NCBI RefSeq assembly: GCF_002379085.1
Contig: NZ_NBZW01000003.1
Location: forward strand, 62,001-126,000
Length of the DNA stretch: 64,000 bases
Direction: 5' to 3'
DNA from: Polaromonas sp. AET17H-212
GTDB lineage: Bacteria > Pseudomonadota > Gammaproteobacteria > Burkholderiales > Burkholderiaceae_C
The notes below the pieces were generated by a model. It searched no databases. It was given only the letters and a program-made list of their open reading frames with translations, and had not been told where the DNA came from. Below are positions 8,892-19,151 of this stretch, piece after piece; the stretch's first letter is position 1, and every line of letters starts with the position of its first letter. Position numbers and translations under genes: made by a program.

Positions 8892-9583
8892 GGGGGTACG
8901 TACTTCATATAGCGGGTCGCGTCTTTTCCGCAACTGAACAGCAGATCGAGGATGGTGACCCCGTGGGCGAATTCGCCCCAGAGTTGTGGGTATTCGGAGT
9001 ATCCGGCGTAATCAAACCAGGTCAGTTTGATGCCCGCTTCACTGAATACGGTTTCCTCAATGTAATCCTTGGCCGAGGGGCCTGAGATGTATTCCGTGCC
9101 GCCTGCCTGGGCACAAAGGTCGGCCAAGCGCTCCGTCTTTCCATCAAGCAGTGTGTAGTCCCATGAATTAGTGATGGTCGTCTTGATCCCCAAGTAACCG
9201 CACACGGCCTCAATGAACCGGCGATTTAACTGGGACAGATGCGTGCAAGGCTCAGCGAGATACAGCGGCTCAAGCCATGCAGCGATCTCGCCAAAGTGTG
9301 GCGCACGGCGATAGTTTTGCGCCAATGCTTTCCAATGCGCCAATGCCCAGTCGGAGCCGTCAATCCCGGTATCCCTGATTTTTTGATGATACTTTCCCTT
9401 GACCTGCACCGGAACCGTCAGCCACTGCACCCCCTGCGGCGTCTTGATCTGGTTGCGGTTGCGCCAGTCGCGTCGCGTGAACTGCATGTCGTCGTACAGG
9501 ATGAACTCATCCACCGCCGCGATCATGTCGAAATAGCCTTTCCAGGGGATGTAGTTGGACTGGACGATGGCGATTTTTTTCAT
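8888..9583 (-). CDS. wbqC: WbqC family protein
   Basis: 231 residues from ATG 9583, overlapping the preceding stop as ATGA. It carries the hallmark motifs of the WbqC family (Pfam WbqC): [12 protein letters not shown] at 8-19, then [17 protein letters not shown]. The family is found next to aminotransferases and glycosyltransferases in O-antigen loci. I know of no firmly established reaction for it. The strongly conserved Arg/Asn/Trp block suggests an enzyme acting on an amino sugar or its acyl substituent, but that is inference. The protein is soluble with no signal peptide. Confidence 0.85.
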   Translation of the reverse strand: MKKIAIVQSNYIPWKGYFDMIAAVDEFILYDDMQFTRRDWRNRNQIKTPQGVQWLTVPVQVKGKYHQKIRDTGIDGSDWALAHWKALAQNYRRAPHFGEIAAWLEPLYLAEPCTHLSQLNRRFIEAVCGYLGIKTTITNSWDYTLLDGKTERLADLCAQAGGTEYISGPSAKDYIEETVFSEAGIKLTWFDYAGYSEYPQLWGEFAHGVTILDLLFSCGKDATRYMKYVPP

Positions 9584-11436
9584 GGGCGTGCGGTTTTCTT
9601 TGCGGTGCAAGCGGCGGCCGCTGCTTCGGGGGAACGTATCGGTTTGAAAATCTCTTGCAGCCGGGCGTCCTCATAGCCGCCCGCGCCCGCGGCCGTTTTG
9701 AACCTGCCAACCATTTCAAAATCCTTGGCGAGGTCCGCGCCGTAGACCGACAGCACATCGGGCGAAATTCGCCGGGGCCCGTCGTTTTCCAGGAGCAGCC
9801 ATGCCTGCGAGAGATCGTCGCAGGACACGCCCTTCAGGGACGCTTCCGCCAGCGCCTCGCTGCCGGGATAACCGCCGATTATCCATGCCTGCCCGATGCT
9901 GTTGGCCCCCATGGCGTACAGAATGCCGGGAGACTGGCCTGTCAGGTCAATCATCGGGGTGTCATTCTTGAATCCGGCCGCCGTTGCTGTCCTGACGGCT
10001 TCGTCAACATAGCGGCCAAACCCGCCGGAGAGAATCAGTTTCTGTCCGGGGCGCCCGAATTCGGCGACGTAGTCATTTTTCCAGAGCGGCTCGGGTTGGC
10101 GATAGGGTGTGGCCATGCCTGTGTGGATTAGTGTCACGGTGATCAGTTGGCCGGCCAAAGCGAGGGGAAGCAATACCGCCCGCAAGCTTGCGGAGGAGGT
10201 CATGGGGCCGAGGATAGCAATTCCACCCAAGACCCAGAACAAGCCTGCACTGGCGCCAGTGATCCAGTAGTTGCCATTGGTTCCAAAGGCATAGGCGTAC
10301 GGTAGCACCAGGAATACCAGCGCTATCCCGATCTGGCCGCGGTTGAGGTCACGCAGGCCTTTGAGCCGCAGGAGCACCCCTGCGATCACAGCGGCTGCGG
10401 CGGGAACCGCCAAAATAAGTAGTTCCTGGAACTTGCCGGCATACAAGCGCCCGGGGGAGGCACGAAAAATCACAACCAGAGACAGCCCCGCCAAGAGCAG
10501 TGTCGCCAACGCGCCGGCCCCCGCTAGCCACTTGTTATTCGCTCCGCCGAGACAAGCGGCGCCCACGGATAGCGACATGACAATTAAAAAAAGTATGCTT
10601 GCCTTCGGGCCGAGTGTGAAACGATCAAAACGAAGCAACTCGGTCAACGTGTACCCGCCGCCCAGCAATCTGGCTGCTTCGACTCCTCCCCGCAAGCGGT
10701 CAATGAAAATAATAATGGAGCCGTCAATAGCCCATGCACTCAAACAGACAAGCGCGGCGGATGTTGCAGCGGCGGCCGCGAGTAGCCGGAGATTCAACTT
10801 CGCGGCAACGAGAACGTAGACGACTGTGCAGGCTGCCAGCGCTGCCGCCGTTGTCGGTTTCGCCATAAAGGCCAGCCATCCGCCTACCCCCACCAGCAGC
10901 CATCCGGCAATGCTCGGCGCGGACGGTTTGGTGCTGCAAAGGAGCAAGCCGATCGAGGCAATCAGCTGCGCCTGTAGCGTCAGGCTGTAGTAGCTGGGGG
11001 TTGGCACCCAGGTGGCCAGAAAGAGCTGCGACACCGTGGCCAGCGCGGCGGCAACTACCGCGAGGGGGGCCTTGCCCAAGGCCGCGGAGGAAAAAGTGGT
11101 CCTCAGAAACACCCAGCACAGCGTCCATGCCAGTGCAAAGGTGAAAAGAATGTTGAACTGTCTCAAGGCCGTGACCTGGCCGTCGAGCAGTGCGTAGACC
11201 GGGTGGTAAACAAATCCGTATTGGGTGACCGAGGCGGCATACCGGGAGGGATGGGCCATCCAGACCAAGTAAAAGCTCTCATCCGTGAAGTCAATGCCAT
11301 AGTGGCTGAACCGGAGCAGCCATGCTAGCGTGACCGCAGTAACGAGGATCGCTGCGGCAAGCAGGACCTTTTCTTGGTGTTCCTGACGGGTAAGGGTATG
11401 AGTCACGCGATGAGATTTTGTTCTTGAGTAACTCAT
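9580..11436 (-). CDS. Polytopic membrane protein, GT-C-like, head of the minus-strand block
   Basis: 618 residues from ATG 11436; upstream in-frame codons exist, but this ATG has a GGGG stretch about 9 bases before it. There is a first TM at about 23-41, then the loop [14 protein letters not shown] with Asp52-Glu53, which resembles the catalytic acidic loop of GT-C glycosyltransferases. About ten more helices and a soluble C-terminal region of about 170 residues follow. It is the second GT-C-like protein of the block and would be translated first. A role in transferring a lipid-linked sugar, or in making another linkage of the same polysaccharide, is likely. No named family was recognised. 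Confidence 0.7.
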   Translation of the reverse strand: MSYSRTKSHRVTHTLTRQEHQEKVLLAAAILVTAVTLAWLLRFSHYGIDFTDESFYLVWMAHPSRYAASVTQYGFVYHPVYALLDGQVTALRQFNILFTFALAWTLCWVFLRTTFSSAALGKAPLAVVAAALATVSQLFLATWVPTPSYYSLTLQAQLIASIGLLLCSTKPSAPSIAGWLLVGVGGWLAFMAKPTTAAALAACTVVYVLVAAKLNLRLLAAAAATSAALVCLSAWAIDGSIIIFIDRLRGGVEAARLLGGGYTLTELLRFDRFTLGPKASILFLIVMSLSVGAACLGGANNKWLAGAGALATLLLAGLSLVVIFRASPGRLYAGKFQELLILAVPAAAAVIAGVLLRLKGLRDLNRGQIGIALVFLVLPYAYAFGTNGNYWITGASAGLFWVLGGIAILGPMTSSASLRAVLLPLALAGQLITVTLIHTGMATPYRQPEPLWKNDYVAEFGRPGQKLILSGGFGRYVDEAVRTATAAGFKNDTPMIDLTGQSPGILYAMGANSIGQAWIIGGYPGSEALAEASLKGVSCDDLSQAWLLLENDGPRRISPDVLSVYGADLAKDFEMVGRFKTAAGAGGYEDARLQEIFKPIRSPEAAAAACTAKKTARP

Positions 11437-11603
11437 TAGTTTAATCCCCAGTTTTGCCAGTCTGGGCGTGTTTCCGTTCCTGCCAAATAACACCGGATTA
11501 CGATATGTAAACAGAGTGCGCCTTGCCTTAACATGCGGCACTGGCAATTCGAAGATGAAGATGAAGGCGGAGTCGGGGGTTTCGGAGCGGATCCGGTCCA
11601 GCC

Positions 11604-12572
11604 TCAGCGGCCGGGCGATGAAGCCTCATCCAACTGGGGACCGCTTGGTGGTGCGGCATTCGCGGTTTCCAGGACGCTGCGTAGTTCTTCAGTCCAGTAG
11701 GCATACGCCGCCGGCGAGAGGTGAAACGCATCTTTCTTATTGTGATATTTCCTCGCCAGGTTGCCATTGCTGTCGCGCATTTTCCTGCCGGCATTCAGGA
11801 AAGTGAAATTCGCAAACGCAGCGCAAACGCGCTGCAGGTCTTGATTGATCGTTTGAATGCGCTGGTTGTATCCCGCCAGTTCAACGGGGGCGACCGTCTG
11901 ATCAACAGGGAAAATGGCGTTCAGCACCACGCGCTGATCCTTGGGCCGGTTCGCCAGCATCAGCCGGATGTGCTTGGCGATCAAGGGATCTGCGGGGGCG
12001 CCCAGCCCAAGGTTGTTAGTCCCAATCGCAATTACCAGAAGCCTGGACGTCTGGAAGTGCGGCATGACTTTCGCGTACAGACGGATGCGGTAAAGAGTGC
12101 CGGCAGTGTTGTCGCCACTTAAGCCAAGATTAACGGCTGTAGGCGCTAGTGCAGATACCTCCAGACCGCGAACTATGCTGTCGCCTACAAAAAAAACTGG
12201 ATCTGGAGGCACCAAGCTCATGAGCGCAAACTGTGTATAGAGGGGGTAGGTGAAGTGGTCCCTGCCGATGATTGCGGCCAGTTCTTTTTGGTAGTCACGG
12301 ACTGGTGGTGGTGGCGTTTCGACGGCCTCCGGCACCAGCACCGGCGCTGGCACTGGTTCTGGTTCTGGTTCTGGTTCTGGCGGTGGCGGGGGAAGAGGTT
12401 GAGGTGGTTGGCTCACCATTGCCGACAGTTTCCGGATCGTTCGATCCGCCAGGTCGGTTTTGACGAGTGCCAAGCCTACAACGACATGCAAACCGGCCAC
12501 ATATAAGATAATCAGCGCGGCCCAGAGTCGGCGGCGAGGGGAGGGCTTTCGGGTTGCGGGGATGTCGTTCAT
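11604..12572 (-). CDS. SGNH/GDSL-type hydrolase with N-terminal membrane anchor and Pro-Glu linker
   Basis: 322 residues. One TM helix (about 16-37) anchors the protein; then comes a low-complexity linker rich in Pro and Glu (about 55-85), encoded by a hexanucleotide repeat. The periplasmic SGNH domain shows FFVGDSIVRGLE (nucleophile Ser block I), NLGLSGDNT (block II), AIGTNNLG (block III) and KDAFHLSPAAYAYW (block V His). Such domains deacetylate or acetylate glycans. The protein could act on the same polymer as the acyltransferase at 556-2580. It lies upstream of, and in the same orientation as, the WecE block, separated by 167 bp. Confidence 0.8.
   Translation of the reverse strand: MNDIPATRKPSPRRRLWAALIILYVAGLHVVVGLALVKTDLADRTIRKLSAMVSQPPQPLPPPPPEPEPEPEPVPAPVLVPEAVETPPPPVRDYQKELAAIIGRDHFTYPLYTQFALMSLVPPDPVFFVGDSIVRGLEVSALAPTAVNLGLSGDNTAGTLYRIRLYAKVMPHFQTSRLLVIAIGTNNLGLGAPADPLIAKHIRLMLANRPKDQRVVLNAIFPVDQTVAPVELAGYNQRIQTINQDLQRVCAAFANFTFLNAGRKMRDSNGNLARKYHNKKDAFHLSPAAYAYWTEELRSVLETANAAPPSGPQLDEASSPGR
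12355..12378 (-). repeat. In-frame hexanucleotide repeat (4 x GGTTCT on the plus strand)
   Basis: Four perfect copies of GGTTCT lie in tandem inside the SGNH gene and encode alternating Pro-Glu pairs on the minus strand, with degenerate continuation on both sides. The unit is six bases, so copy-number change would lengthen or shorten the linker by two residues without breaking the frame. Confidence 0.9.
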
Positions 12573-12753
12573 GGGTTGGCGGATTATAGGTTTCGGCGCC
12601 GTGGGAGAATCTCCCGGGGCTGTGGCGTCCGGCTAGCAGTAGATGCCGGTTTTGCATTGCGCGCAGGCCTTCTTCACGTGACGTGCGCCGACCGGGGTTG
12701 TGGGCGGCCTAAGAGGTGCGCGCAGTGTTTAACCCTCTCTTCTATTGGACCCC

Positions 12754-14829
12754 ATGAAATCAGGCTTCCTGTTGTCTTCTGCTGATGCGCACGCAAGTCC
12801 ATCGCACGCCCGCGCGAGTGCTGGCGACCTGGCCTACGCGGCACTCATCCTGGCGGCCGGCATGTTCATCGGCCAATGGTTTACCGGCTCCGGCATCGTC
12901 AAGGCCTTTCATTTTTACCAGGAAACTTTTGCGCCGGCCGTAATGGTCGCCTGCGGGCATGAATTTGCCCAGCCGGTCCCCGAGCCGCAGGCGATGACCG
13001 AATACCTGGCGGCTCAACGTCCGGTATTTGCTTGTGCTGATATTCCGGCGTCGGTGGCGATGGGGACTCCCACGCCTTTTCAGCAATTTCACAAGTACCT
13101 GCTGCTTGTCGTGGCGGGCGCGTGGAAGCTGGGCGGGGTGTCGTGGGCGGCGCTGCAACCTTTGTACGGCCTGGTTCTGGGTTTGACCGGTCTGGCGGCC
13201 TACGCCTTGTGTCGCAGTGCGATGGGGCGGCCCCTGAGCCTGGTTTGCGCCGGCCTGATGATGCTGTCGCCGCTGCAACTGTTCAATCTGCCGCACCTGC
13301 GCGATTACATCAAGGCGCCGTTCTTTTTGGGTGTGCTTGCCCTGCTGGTCTGGCAGCTCCGTGCGGAAAAATTCAGCAGAAGCTCCGTAGCCTGGTCCGC
13401 GCTGGCGGGCATTTTGACCGGAATAGGCATGGGTTTTCGGATTGATCTTGTGACTTTGGCACCGCTCTATTTACTCGCGATATTTCTTTTTTTTCCTGAC
13501 AAATTGGCCGCCAACTTTCTGTGTAAGGGCGCGAACGCGCTGGCGTTCATGGCTGCGCTTACTATTTGTGCAGCGCAGGTTGTCGGCGGCTCTCAATCAG
13601 GTGGCATGTCGCATGTACTGGTGCTGGGATTGATGGGTGAGTTTGATCCTAAGCTGGGCTTGGCAGAAGCGTTGTACGGGCTGGGCCATCACTACCTGGA
13701 TATGTACGCCAGCACGCTACTGAACGGCTACGCCGTTTTGCATGGCTATGGCGGTGGAGTCATAGAGTTTCCGACACCGGAATACGGGCGTCTTGGGGCG
13801 CAGTACTACGCGGATATCGCTGCGACCTTCCCGGCCGACATGGCCACTCGCTTTCTAGCCGCAGCCTGGAAGATCCTCCACCTCCCGGTGACCGCGTTCG
13901 TGACCTACGAGGACCTCTATTTTTTCTACGACGATTTCATCGATCCCAAATTGTGGGCGTTCACCCACCACCGGATCTGGGACCTGGTATCGATCGGTGT
14001 ATTGGCGAGTGCCCTGCTCATTATTTTGAGGCGTGGCCTGAGATTGGGGATGGCTGCCATGGTCATTCTGCTTTTCATGGCCGGTTATCCCTTTCTCCAG
14101 TTCGGCGTCCGCCATTACTTCTATTTGCAGGTGGTCGGGTTGTGGCTGACAGGCCTCGTCTTGCAGACCTGGGCCGACAAGCTGGGCAAGGTGTGGGCCG
14201 CATACCGGTCCGGCTCCGGCGTCATTGCAGCCCTGGGTGAGGATCTTCGGGTCAGCTGGAAGGTTGTCTTGATTCAGTTCTCGATCTTCTTTGTGGTGCT
14301 GCCTGCGTTGATTTTTTTCGGGTTGCGGGCCTATCAGTCCAAGCATACCCTTGCGCTTTTCGAGTCCTACGCTAGCGCGAAGACCGAGCCGCTCGCCGGC
14401 ATTGAGCGCATCCGGTCTGGTGATCTGCTCAGGATGGCTCCGCAAGGCTTGTTTGCGCCCCTGGGCAGCCCCTTGAGCGGCGTGCACAAGGCGCGCATCG
14501 AGTTTTTGGTGGCTGACTTCGACCAGCGCCGCTGCGGCCGGGACTCGGTCCATGTGAAATATACCTACGAGTTCAACTCGCCCGTGTACGACTTCAATCA
14601 ACGCGTTTCTCTGGGCATCGATCAGCAGACGCGGGTAGTGTTTCCCGTCTTTCAGCGTGATGGGCACTTTCGTTTTGCCGGGGTTGAAATGCCCGCGACT
14701 GAAGCCCCCTGTCTGGTGGACTTGACCCGAATCGCAGATCCGCAGAAACTGAAGCTGCCACTGACGTTCAGGTTTCCGGGTAACTGGCGTGATCTCCCTC
14801 GTTACCGCGAAATCGCGGAGCGCCCGTAA
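12754..14829 (+). CDS. Large polytopic membrane protein of unknown function in the polysaccharide locus
   Basis: 691 residues from ATG 12754 (a TTG nine bases earlier is in frame but less likely). The first TM is at about 25-45, followed by a long external loop (about 46-115), then roughly ten hydrophobic helices to about residue 540 and a soluble C-terminal domain. The loop contains HEFAQPVPEPQ and GTPTPFQQFHKY. The architecture is like large GT-C or oligosaccharide-transfer proteins, but I do not recognise a family or a clear catalytic motif. It is transcribed away from the SGNH gene, so the 181-bp gap between them should hold divergent promoters. Confidence 0.65.
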   Translation: MKSGFLLSSADAHASPSHARASAGDLAYAALILAAGMFIGQWFTGSGIVKAFHFYQETFAPAVMVACGHEFAQPVPEPQAMTEYLAAQRPVFACADIPASVAMGTPTPFQQFHKYLLLVVAGAWKLGGVSWAALQPLYGLVLGLTGLAAYALCRSAMGRPLSLVCAGLMMLSPLQLFNLPHLRDYIKAPFFLGVLALLVWQLRAEKFSRSSVAWSALAGILTGIGMGFRIDLVTLAPLYLLAIFLFFPDKLAANFLCKGANALAFMAALTICAAQVVGGSQSGGMSHVLVLGLMGEFDPKLGLAEALYGLGHHYLDMYASTLLNGYAVLHGYGGGVIEFPTPEYGRLGAQYYADIAATFPADMATRFLAAAWKILHLPVTAFVTYEDLYFFYDDFIDPKLWAFTHHRIWDLVSIGVLASALLIILRRGLRLGMAAMVILLFMAGYPFLQFGVRHYFYLQVVGLWLTGLVLQTWADKLGKVWAAYRSGSGVIAALGEDLRVSWKVVLIQFSIFFVVLPALIFFGLRAYQSKHTLALFESYASAKTEPLAGIERIRSGDLLRMAPQGLFAPLGSPLSGVHKARIEFLVADFDQRRCGRDSVHVKYTYEFNSPVYDFNQRVSLGIDQQTRVVFPVFQRDGHFRFAGVEMPATEAPCLVDLTRIADPQKLKLPLTFRFPGNWRDLPRYREIAERP

Positions 14830-15140
14830 AATGGCGTTTTATTCGCGCGTTTGCCGGGGAAGGTTGGTCGGCTGATCAGTTAACATCGGCCGCGGGTTCT
14901 TTGCCCGTTAAAGGGAGGGGAAGCCGCTTCCGGCAATTAGGGAGTTGGGACTGGCTATCTCAATCGATCTGGACTTCTTGATTTCAAGAGGTTTTGGGCG
15001 CGCAATTGAATCACTCTATGGCCTGTAAATCAGGGAATCAAGATATGCCTACGGGCCAGCGCGGTGCGGTCGCATTTGCTTTGAGTTGAAGCGCCATGGA
15101 CGGACGCCCGGCTTCCGATAAACATAATCACTAGTCATCT
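14830..15140 (+). other. 311-bp region without a gene, upstream of the wbp operon
   Basis: No coding frame is convincing. It is AT-richer than its surroundings and contains a perfect dyad GGAAGC-C-GCTTCC at 14919-14931. An AT-rich patch (GATAAACATAATCA, 15117-15130) sits just before the wbpA start and could be a promoter -10 region, but no good -35 partner was found at the right distance. No JUMPStart/ops sequence (GGCGGTAGC) was seen. This is the likely leader and promoter of the plus-strand O-antigen genes. Confidence 0.5.
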
Positions 15141-16436
15141 ATGAACCTGGATCACGCGAAAATTGCAGTAATTGGTTTGGGCTATGTTGGGCTGCCGCTG
15201 GCGGTTGAGTTTGGCAAGCTTCGAAAGGTTGTTGGTTTTGACATCAATCAGGCCCGCATTGGCGAGCTGAAGGTGGGGCAGGACAGCACGCTGGAAGTGA
15301 CTCCCGCCGAGTTAAAGCTGGCCGGTGGGCTGAGTTTTAGCAGCAATGCGGCCGATCTGGAGTCTTGCCATATTTTTATTGTCACGGTGCCTACACCTGT
15401 AGATAAGGCTAACCGTCCTGATCTTTCGCCGCTGGTCAAGGCCAGCGAAACCGTTGGCCGCTCAATGCCTCCAGGCGCCTTGGTGATTTACGAATCCACC
15501 GTGTATCCTGGCGCCACCGAAGAGGTGTGTGTGCCAATTCTCGAAAAGTACAGTAAAGGGAAGTTCAACATAGACTTTTTCTGCGGCTACAGTCCCGAGC
15601 GCATCAATCCCGGAGACAAGGTCAACACCCTGACCAAGATCAAGAAGATCACTAGCGGCAGTACGCCTGACGTTGCTGATGTGGTAGACGCCCTCTACGG
15701 CAGCATCATTACCGCCGGCACCCACAAGGCCAGTAGCCTCAAGGTGGCGGAAGCTGCCAAGGTCATAGAAAATACCCAGCGCGACCTGAATATTGCGCTT
15801 GTCAACGAACTCTCGGTCATTTTTGAACGCTTGGGCATTGACACGCTGGATGTGCTCGAAGCCGCTGGCAGTAAATGGAACTTTTTGCCGTTCCGGCCCG
15901 GACTGGTCGGGGGGCACTGCATTGGCGTGGATCCATATTATCTGACTCACAAGGCTGAGGAAGTGGGTTACCACCCGCAGGTTATCTTGGCCGGCCGCCG
16001 CATCAACGACAACATGGCCCGTTATGTGGCGCGCAATACCATCAAACTCATGCTGAAAAACGGGATGGACGTGCCGCGCTGTCGCGTGGGTGTTCTGGGG
16101 ATCACCTTCAAGGAGAACTGCCCTGACATCCGCAATAGCAAAGTGGTGGACATGGTGCGTGAGTTTGAGGCTTGGGGCGCCACGGTGGTGGTGGCCGACC
16201 CTTGGGCCGATGCGAAAGAAGTGATACATGAATACGGCCTGCAGTTGGGCCGTGTTGATGCCGAAAATCCGGTGGATGCGCTGGTAGTCGCGGTGGGACA
16301 CAATGAATATCGTCATGCCACTCCGGCGGAGTTGCGCGCACTGTGTCGTGGTTCCCGGCCCGTACTGGCCGATGTGAAGAGCTTGGTTGATCGGCACGAG
16401 GCCGCGGCAGCTGGCTTCACTGTCTTCCGCTTGTAA
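15141..16436 (+). CDS. wbpA: UDP-N-acetylglucosamine 6-dehydrogenase (WbpA/TviB-type nucleotide sugar dehydrogenase)
   Basis: 431 residues. There is an NAD-binding IAVIGLGYVGLPLAVEFGK at 8-26, the VYESTVYPGATEE block, then the KVAEAAKVIENTQRDLNIAL hinge and FLPFRPGLVGGHCIGVDPYY with the catalytic cysteine. It oxidises C6 of a UDP-HexNAc to the uronic acid. The sequence type also covers WbpO and TviB. The choice of UDP-GlcNAc as substrate rests on the wbpB-wbpD-wbpE-wbpI genes that follow, which need UDP-GlcNAcA. First gene of the plus-strand operon; no strong Shine-Dalgarno is visible before the ATG. Confidence 0.88.
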   Translation: MNLDHAKIAVIGLGYVGLPLAVEFGKLRKVVGFDINQARIGELKVGQDSTLEVTPAELKLAGGLSFSSNAADLESCHIFIVTVPTPVDKANRPDLSPLVKASETVGRSMPPGALVIYESTVYPGATEEVCVPILEKYSKGKFNIDFFCGYSPERINPGDKVNTLTKIKKITSGSTPDVADVVDALYGSIITAGTHKASSLKVAEAAKVIENTQRDLNIALVNELSVIFERLGIDTLDVLEAAGSKWNFLPFRPGLVGGHCIGVDPYYLTHKAEEVGYHPQVILAGRRINDNMARYVARNTIKLMLKNGMDVPRCRVGVLGITFKENCPDIRNSKVVDMVREFEAWGATVVVADPWADAKEVIHEYGLQLGRVDAENPVDALVVAVGHNEYRHATPAELRALCRGSRPVLADVKSLVDRHEAAAAGFTVFRL

Positions 16437-17977
<1,541 letters not shown>

Positions 17978-18002
17978 TGTCTTTGAGACTAGAGGAATAT
18001 GT

Positions 18003-19151
18003 ATGAATGCAGTGCTTAAAGCTTTGCCAAAAATTGAATTTATTGACCTCAAGGCGCAATACCGTGCACTACAGCCAAGCATAGATGCGCGTATCAAGAA
18101 AGTACTGGACCATGGTCAGTACATCATGGGGCCCGAAGTCGCCGAACTGGAAGAAAAGCTTGCCGCCTATACAGGCAGCAGGCACTGTATTACCTGCTCG
18201 TCCGGCACCGAAGCCCTGCTGATGTCCATGATGGCGCTGGGCATAGGCCCCGGCGACGAGGTGATCACCACGCCCTTCACCTTTGCGGCCACGGCCGAGA
18301 TGATCGTGCTGGTCGGCGCGACCCCTGTGTTCGTGGACATCGAGGACGGAACCTGCCTGATGGACGCGGCCATAATCGAGGCCAAAATCACGCCGCGCAC
18401 CAAGGCCATCATGCCGGTGTCGCTGTACGGCCAGGTCTGTGACATGGACGCGATCAACGCGCTGGCGGCACGCCACGGCAATATCCCCGTGATCGAGGAC
18501 GCCGCGCAAAGCTTCGGCGCCAGCTACAGCGGCCCGGGCGGCGTTTCCAGAAAAAGCTGCAACCTGTCGACCATAGGCTGCACCAGCTTTTTCCCCAGCA
18601 AGCCGCTGGGCTGCTACGGTGACGGCGGCGCCCTGTTCACCAATGACGATGCGCTGGCCAAGGCCTTGCGCGAGATCCGCGTGCACGGTCAGGAGCGCCG
18701 CTACTACCATACCCGCGTGGGCGTCGGCGGGCGCATGGACACCCTGCAATGTGCCGTCGTGCTGGCCAAGCTCGAGCGTTTTGACTGGGAAATCGAGCGG
18801 CGGCTGGAAGTCGGCGCCCGCTACACGGCGCTGCTGGGCGGGCTGGTCAACGGCGCCAGGCCGGTGACCGTGCTCGCCGATCGCGACAGCGTGTTCGCGC
18901 AGTACACGCTGCTGGTTCCCAATCGCGAACAATTCCAGGCCGAACTGGCCAGCCGGAAAGTGCCGACTGCCGTGCACTACCCCATTCCCCTGTACCGGCA
19001 GCCGGCCTACCAGGCGCTGTGCCCGGCCCCGTCCTTTCCGGTGTCGGAGGCGCTGTCGGCGCAGGTGGTCAGCTTGCCCATGCATGCGGACCTGGACATT
19101 GCCACGCAGGATTTCATTGTGGACGCCTGCTCGCAGGCATGCGCGGCATGA
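18003..19151 (+). CDS. wbpE: UDP-2-acetamido-3-keto-glucuronate aminotransferase (WbpE)
   Basis: 382 residues, DegT/DnrJ/EryC1 fold. Features include GTEALLMSMMALGIGPGDEV, VIEDAAQSFGASY and the PLP-lysine segment TSFFPSKPLGCYGDGGA. It transfers an amino group from glutamate to C3 of UDP-3-keto-GlcNAcA. It starts at ATG 18003 behind AGAGGAA. The first 110 or so bases are AT-rich like wbpABD, while the rest is strongly GC-rich like wbpI, suggesting a recombination joint inside the 5' end of the gene. It ends in an ATGA overlap with wbpI. Confidence 0.92.
   Translation: MNAVLKALPKIEFIDLKAQYRALQPSIDARIKKVLDHGQYIMGPEVAELEEKLAAYTGSRHCITCSSGTEALLMSMMALGIGPGDEVITTPFTFAATAEMIVLVGATPVFVDIEDGTCLMDAAIIEAKITPRTKAIMPVSLYGQVCDMDAINALAARHGNIPVIEDAAQSFGASYSGPGGVSRKSCNLSTIGCTSFFPSKPLGCYGDGGALFTNDDALAKALREIRVHGQERRYYHTRVGVGGRMDTLQCAVVLAKLERFDWEIERRLEVGARYTALLGGLVNGARPVTVLADRDSVFAQYTLLVPNREQFQAELASRKVPTAVHYPIPLYRQPAYQALCPAPSFPVSEALSAQVVSLPMHADLDIATQDFIVDACSQACAA

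Noticed and set aside
14830..15140. JUMPStart/ops element expected upstream of an O-antigen operon
   Set aside because: No GGCGGTAGC core or adjacent JUMPStart-like sequence could be found in this region on either strand.
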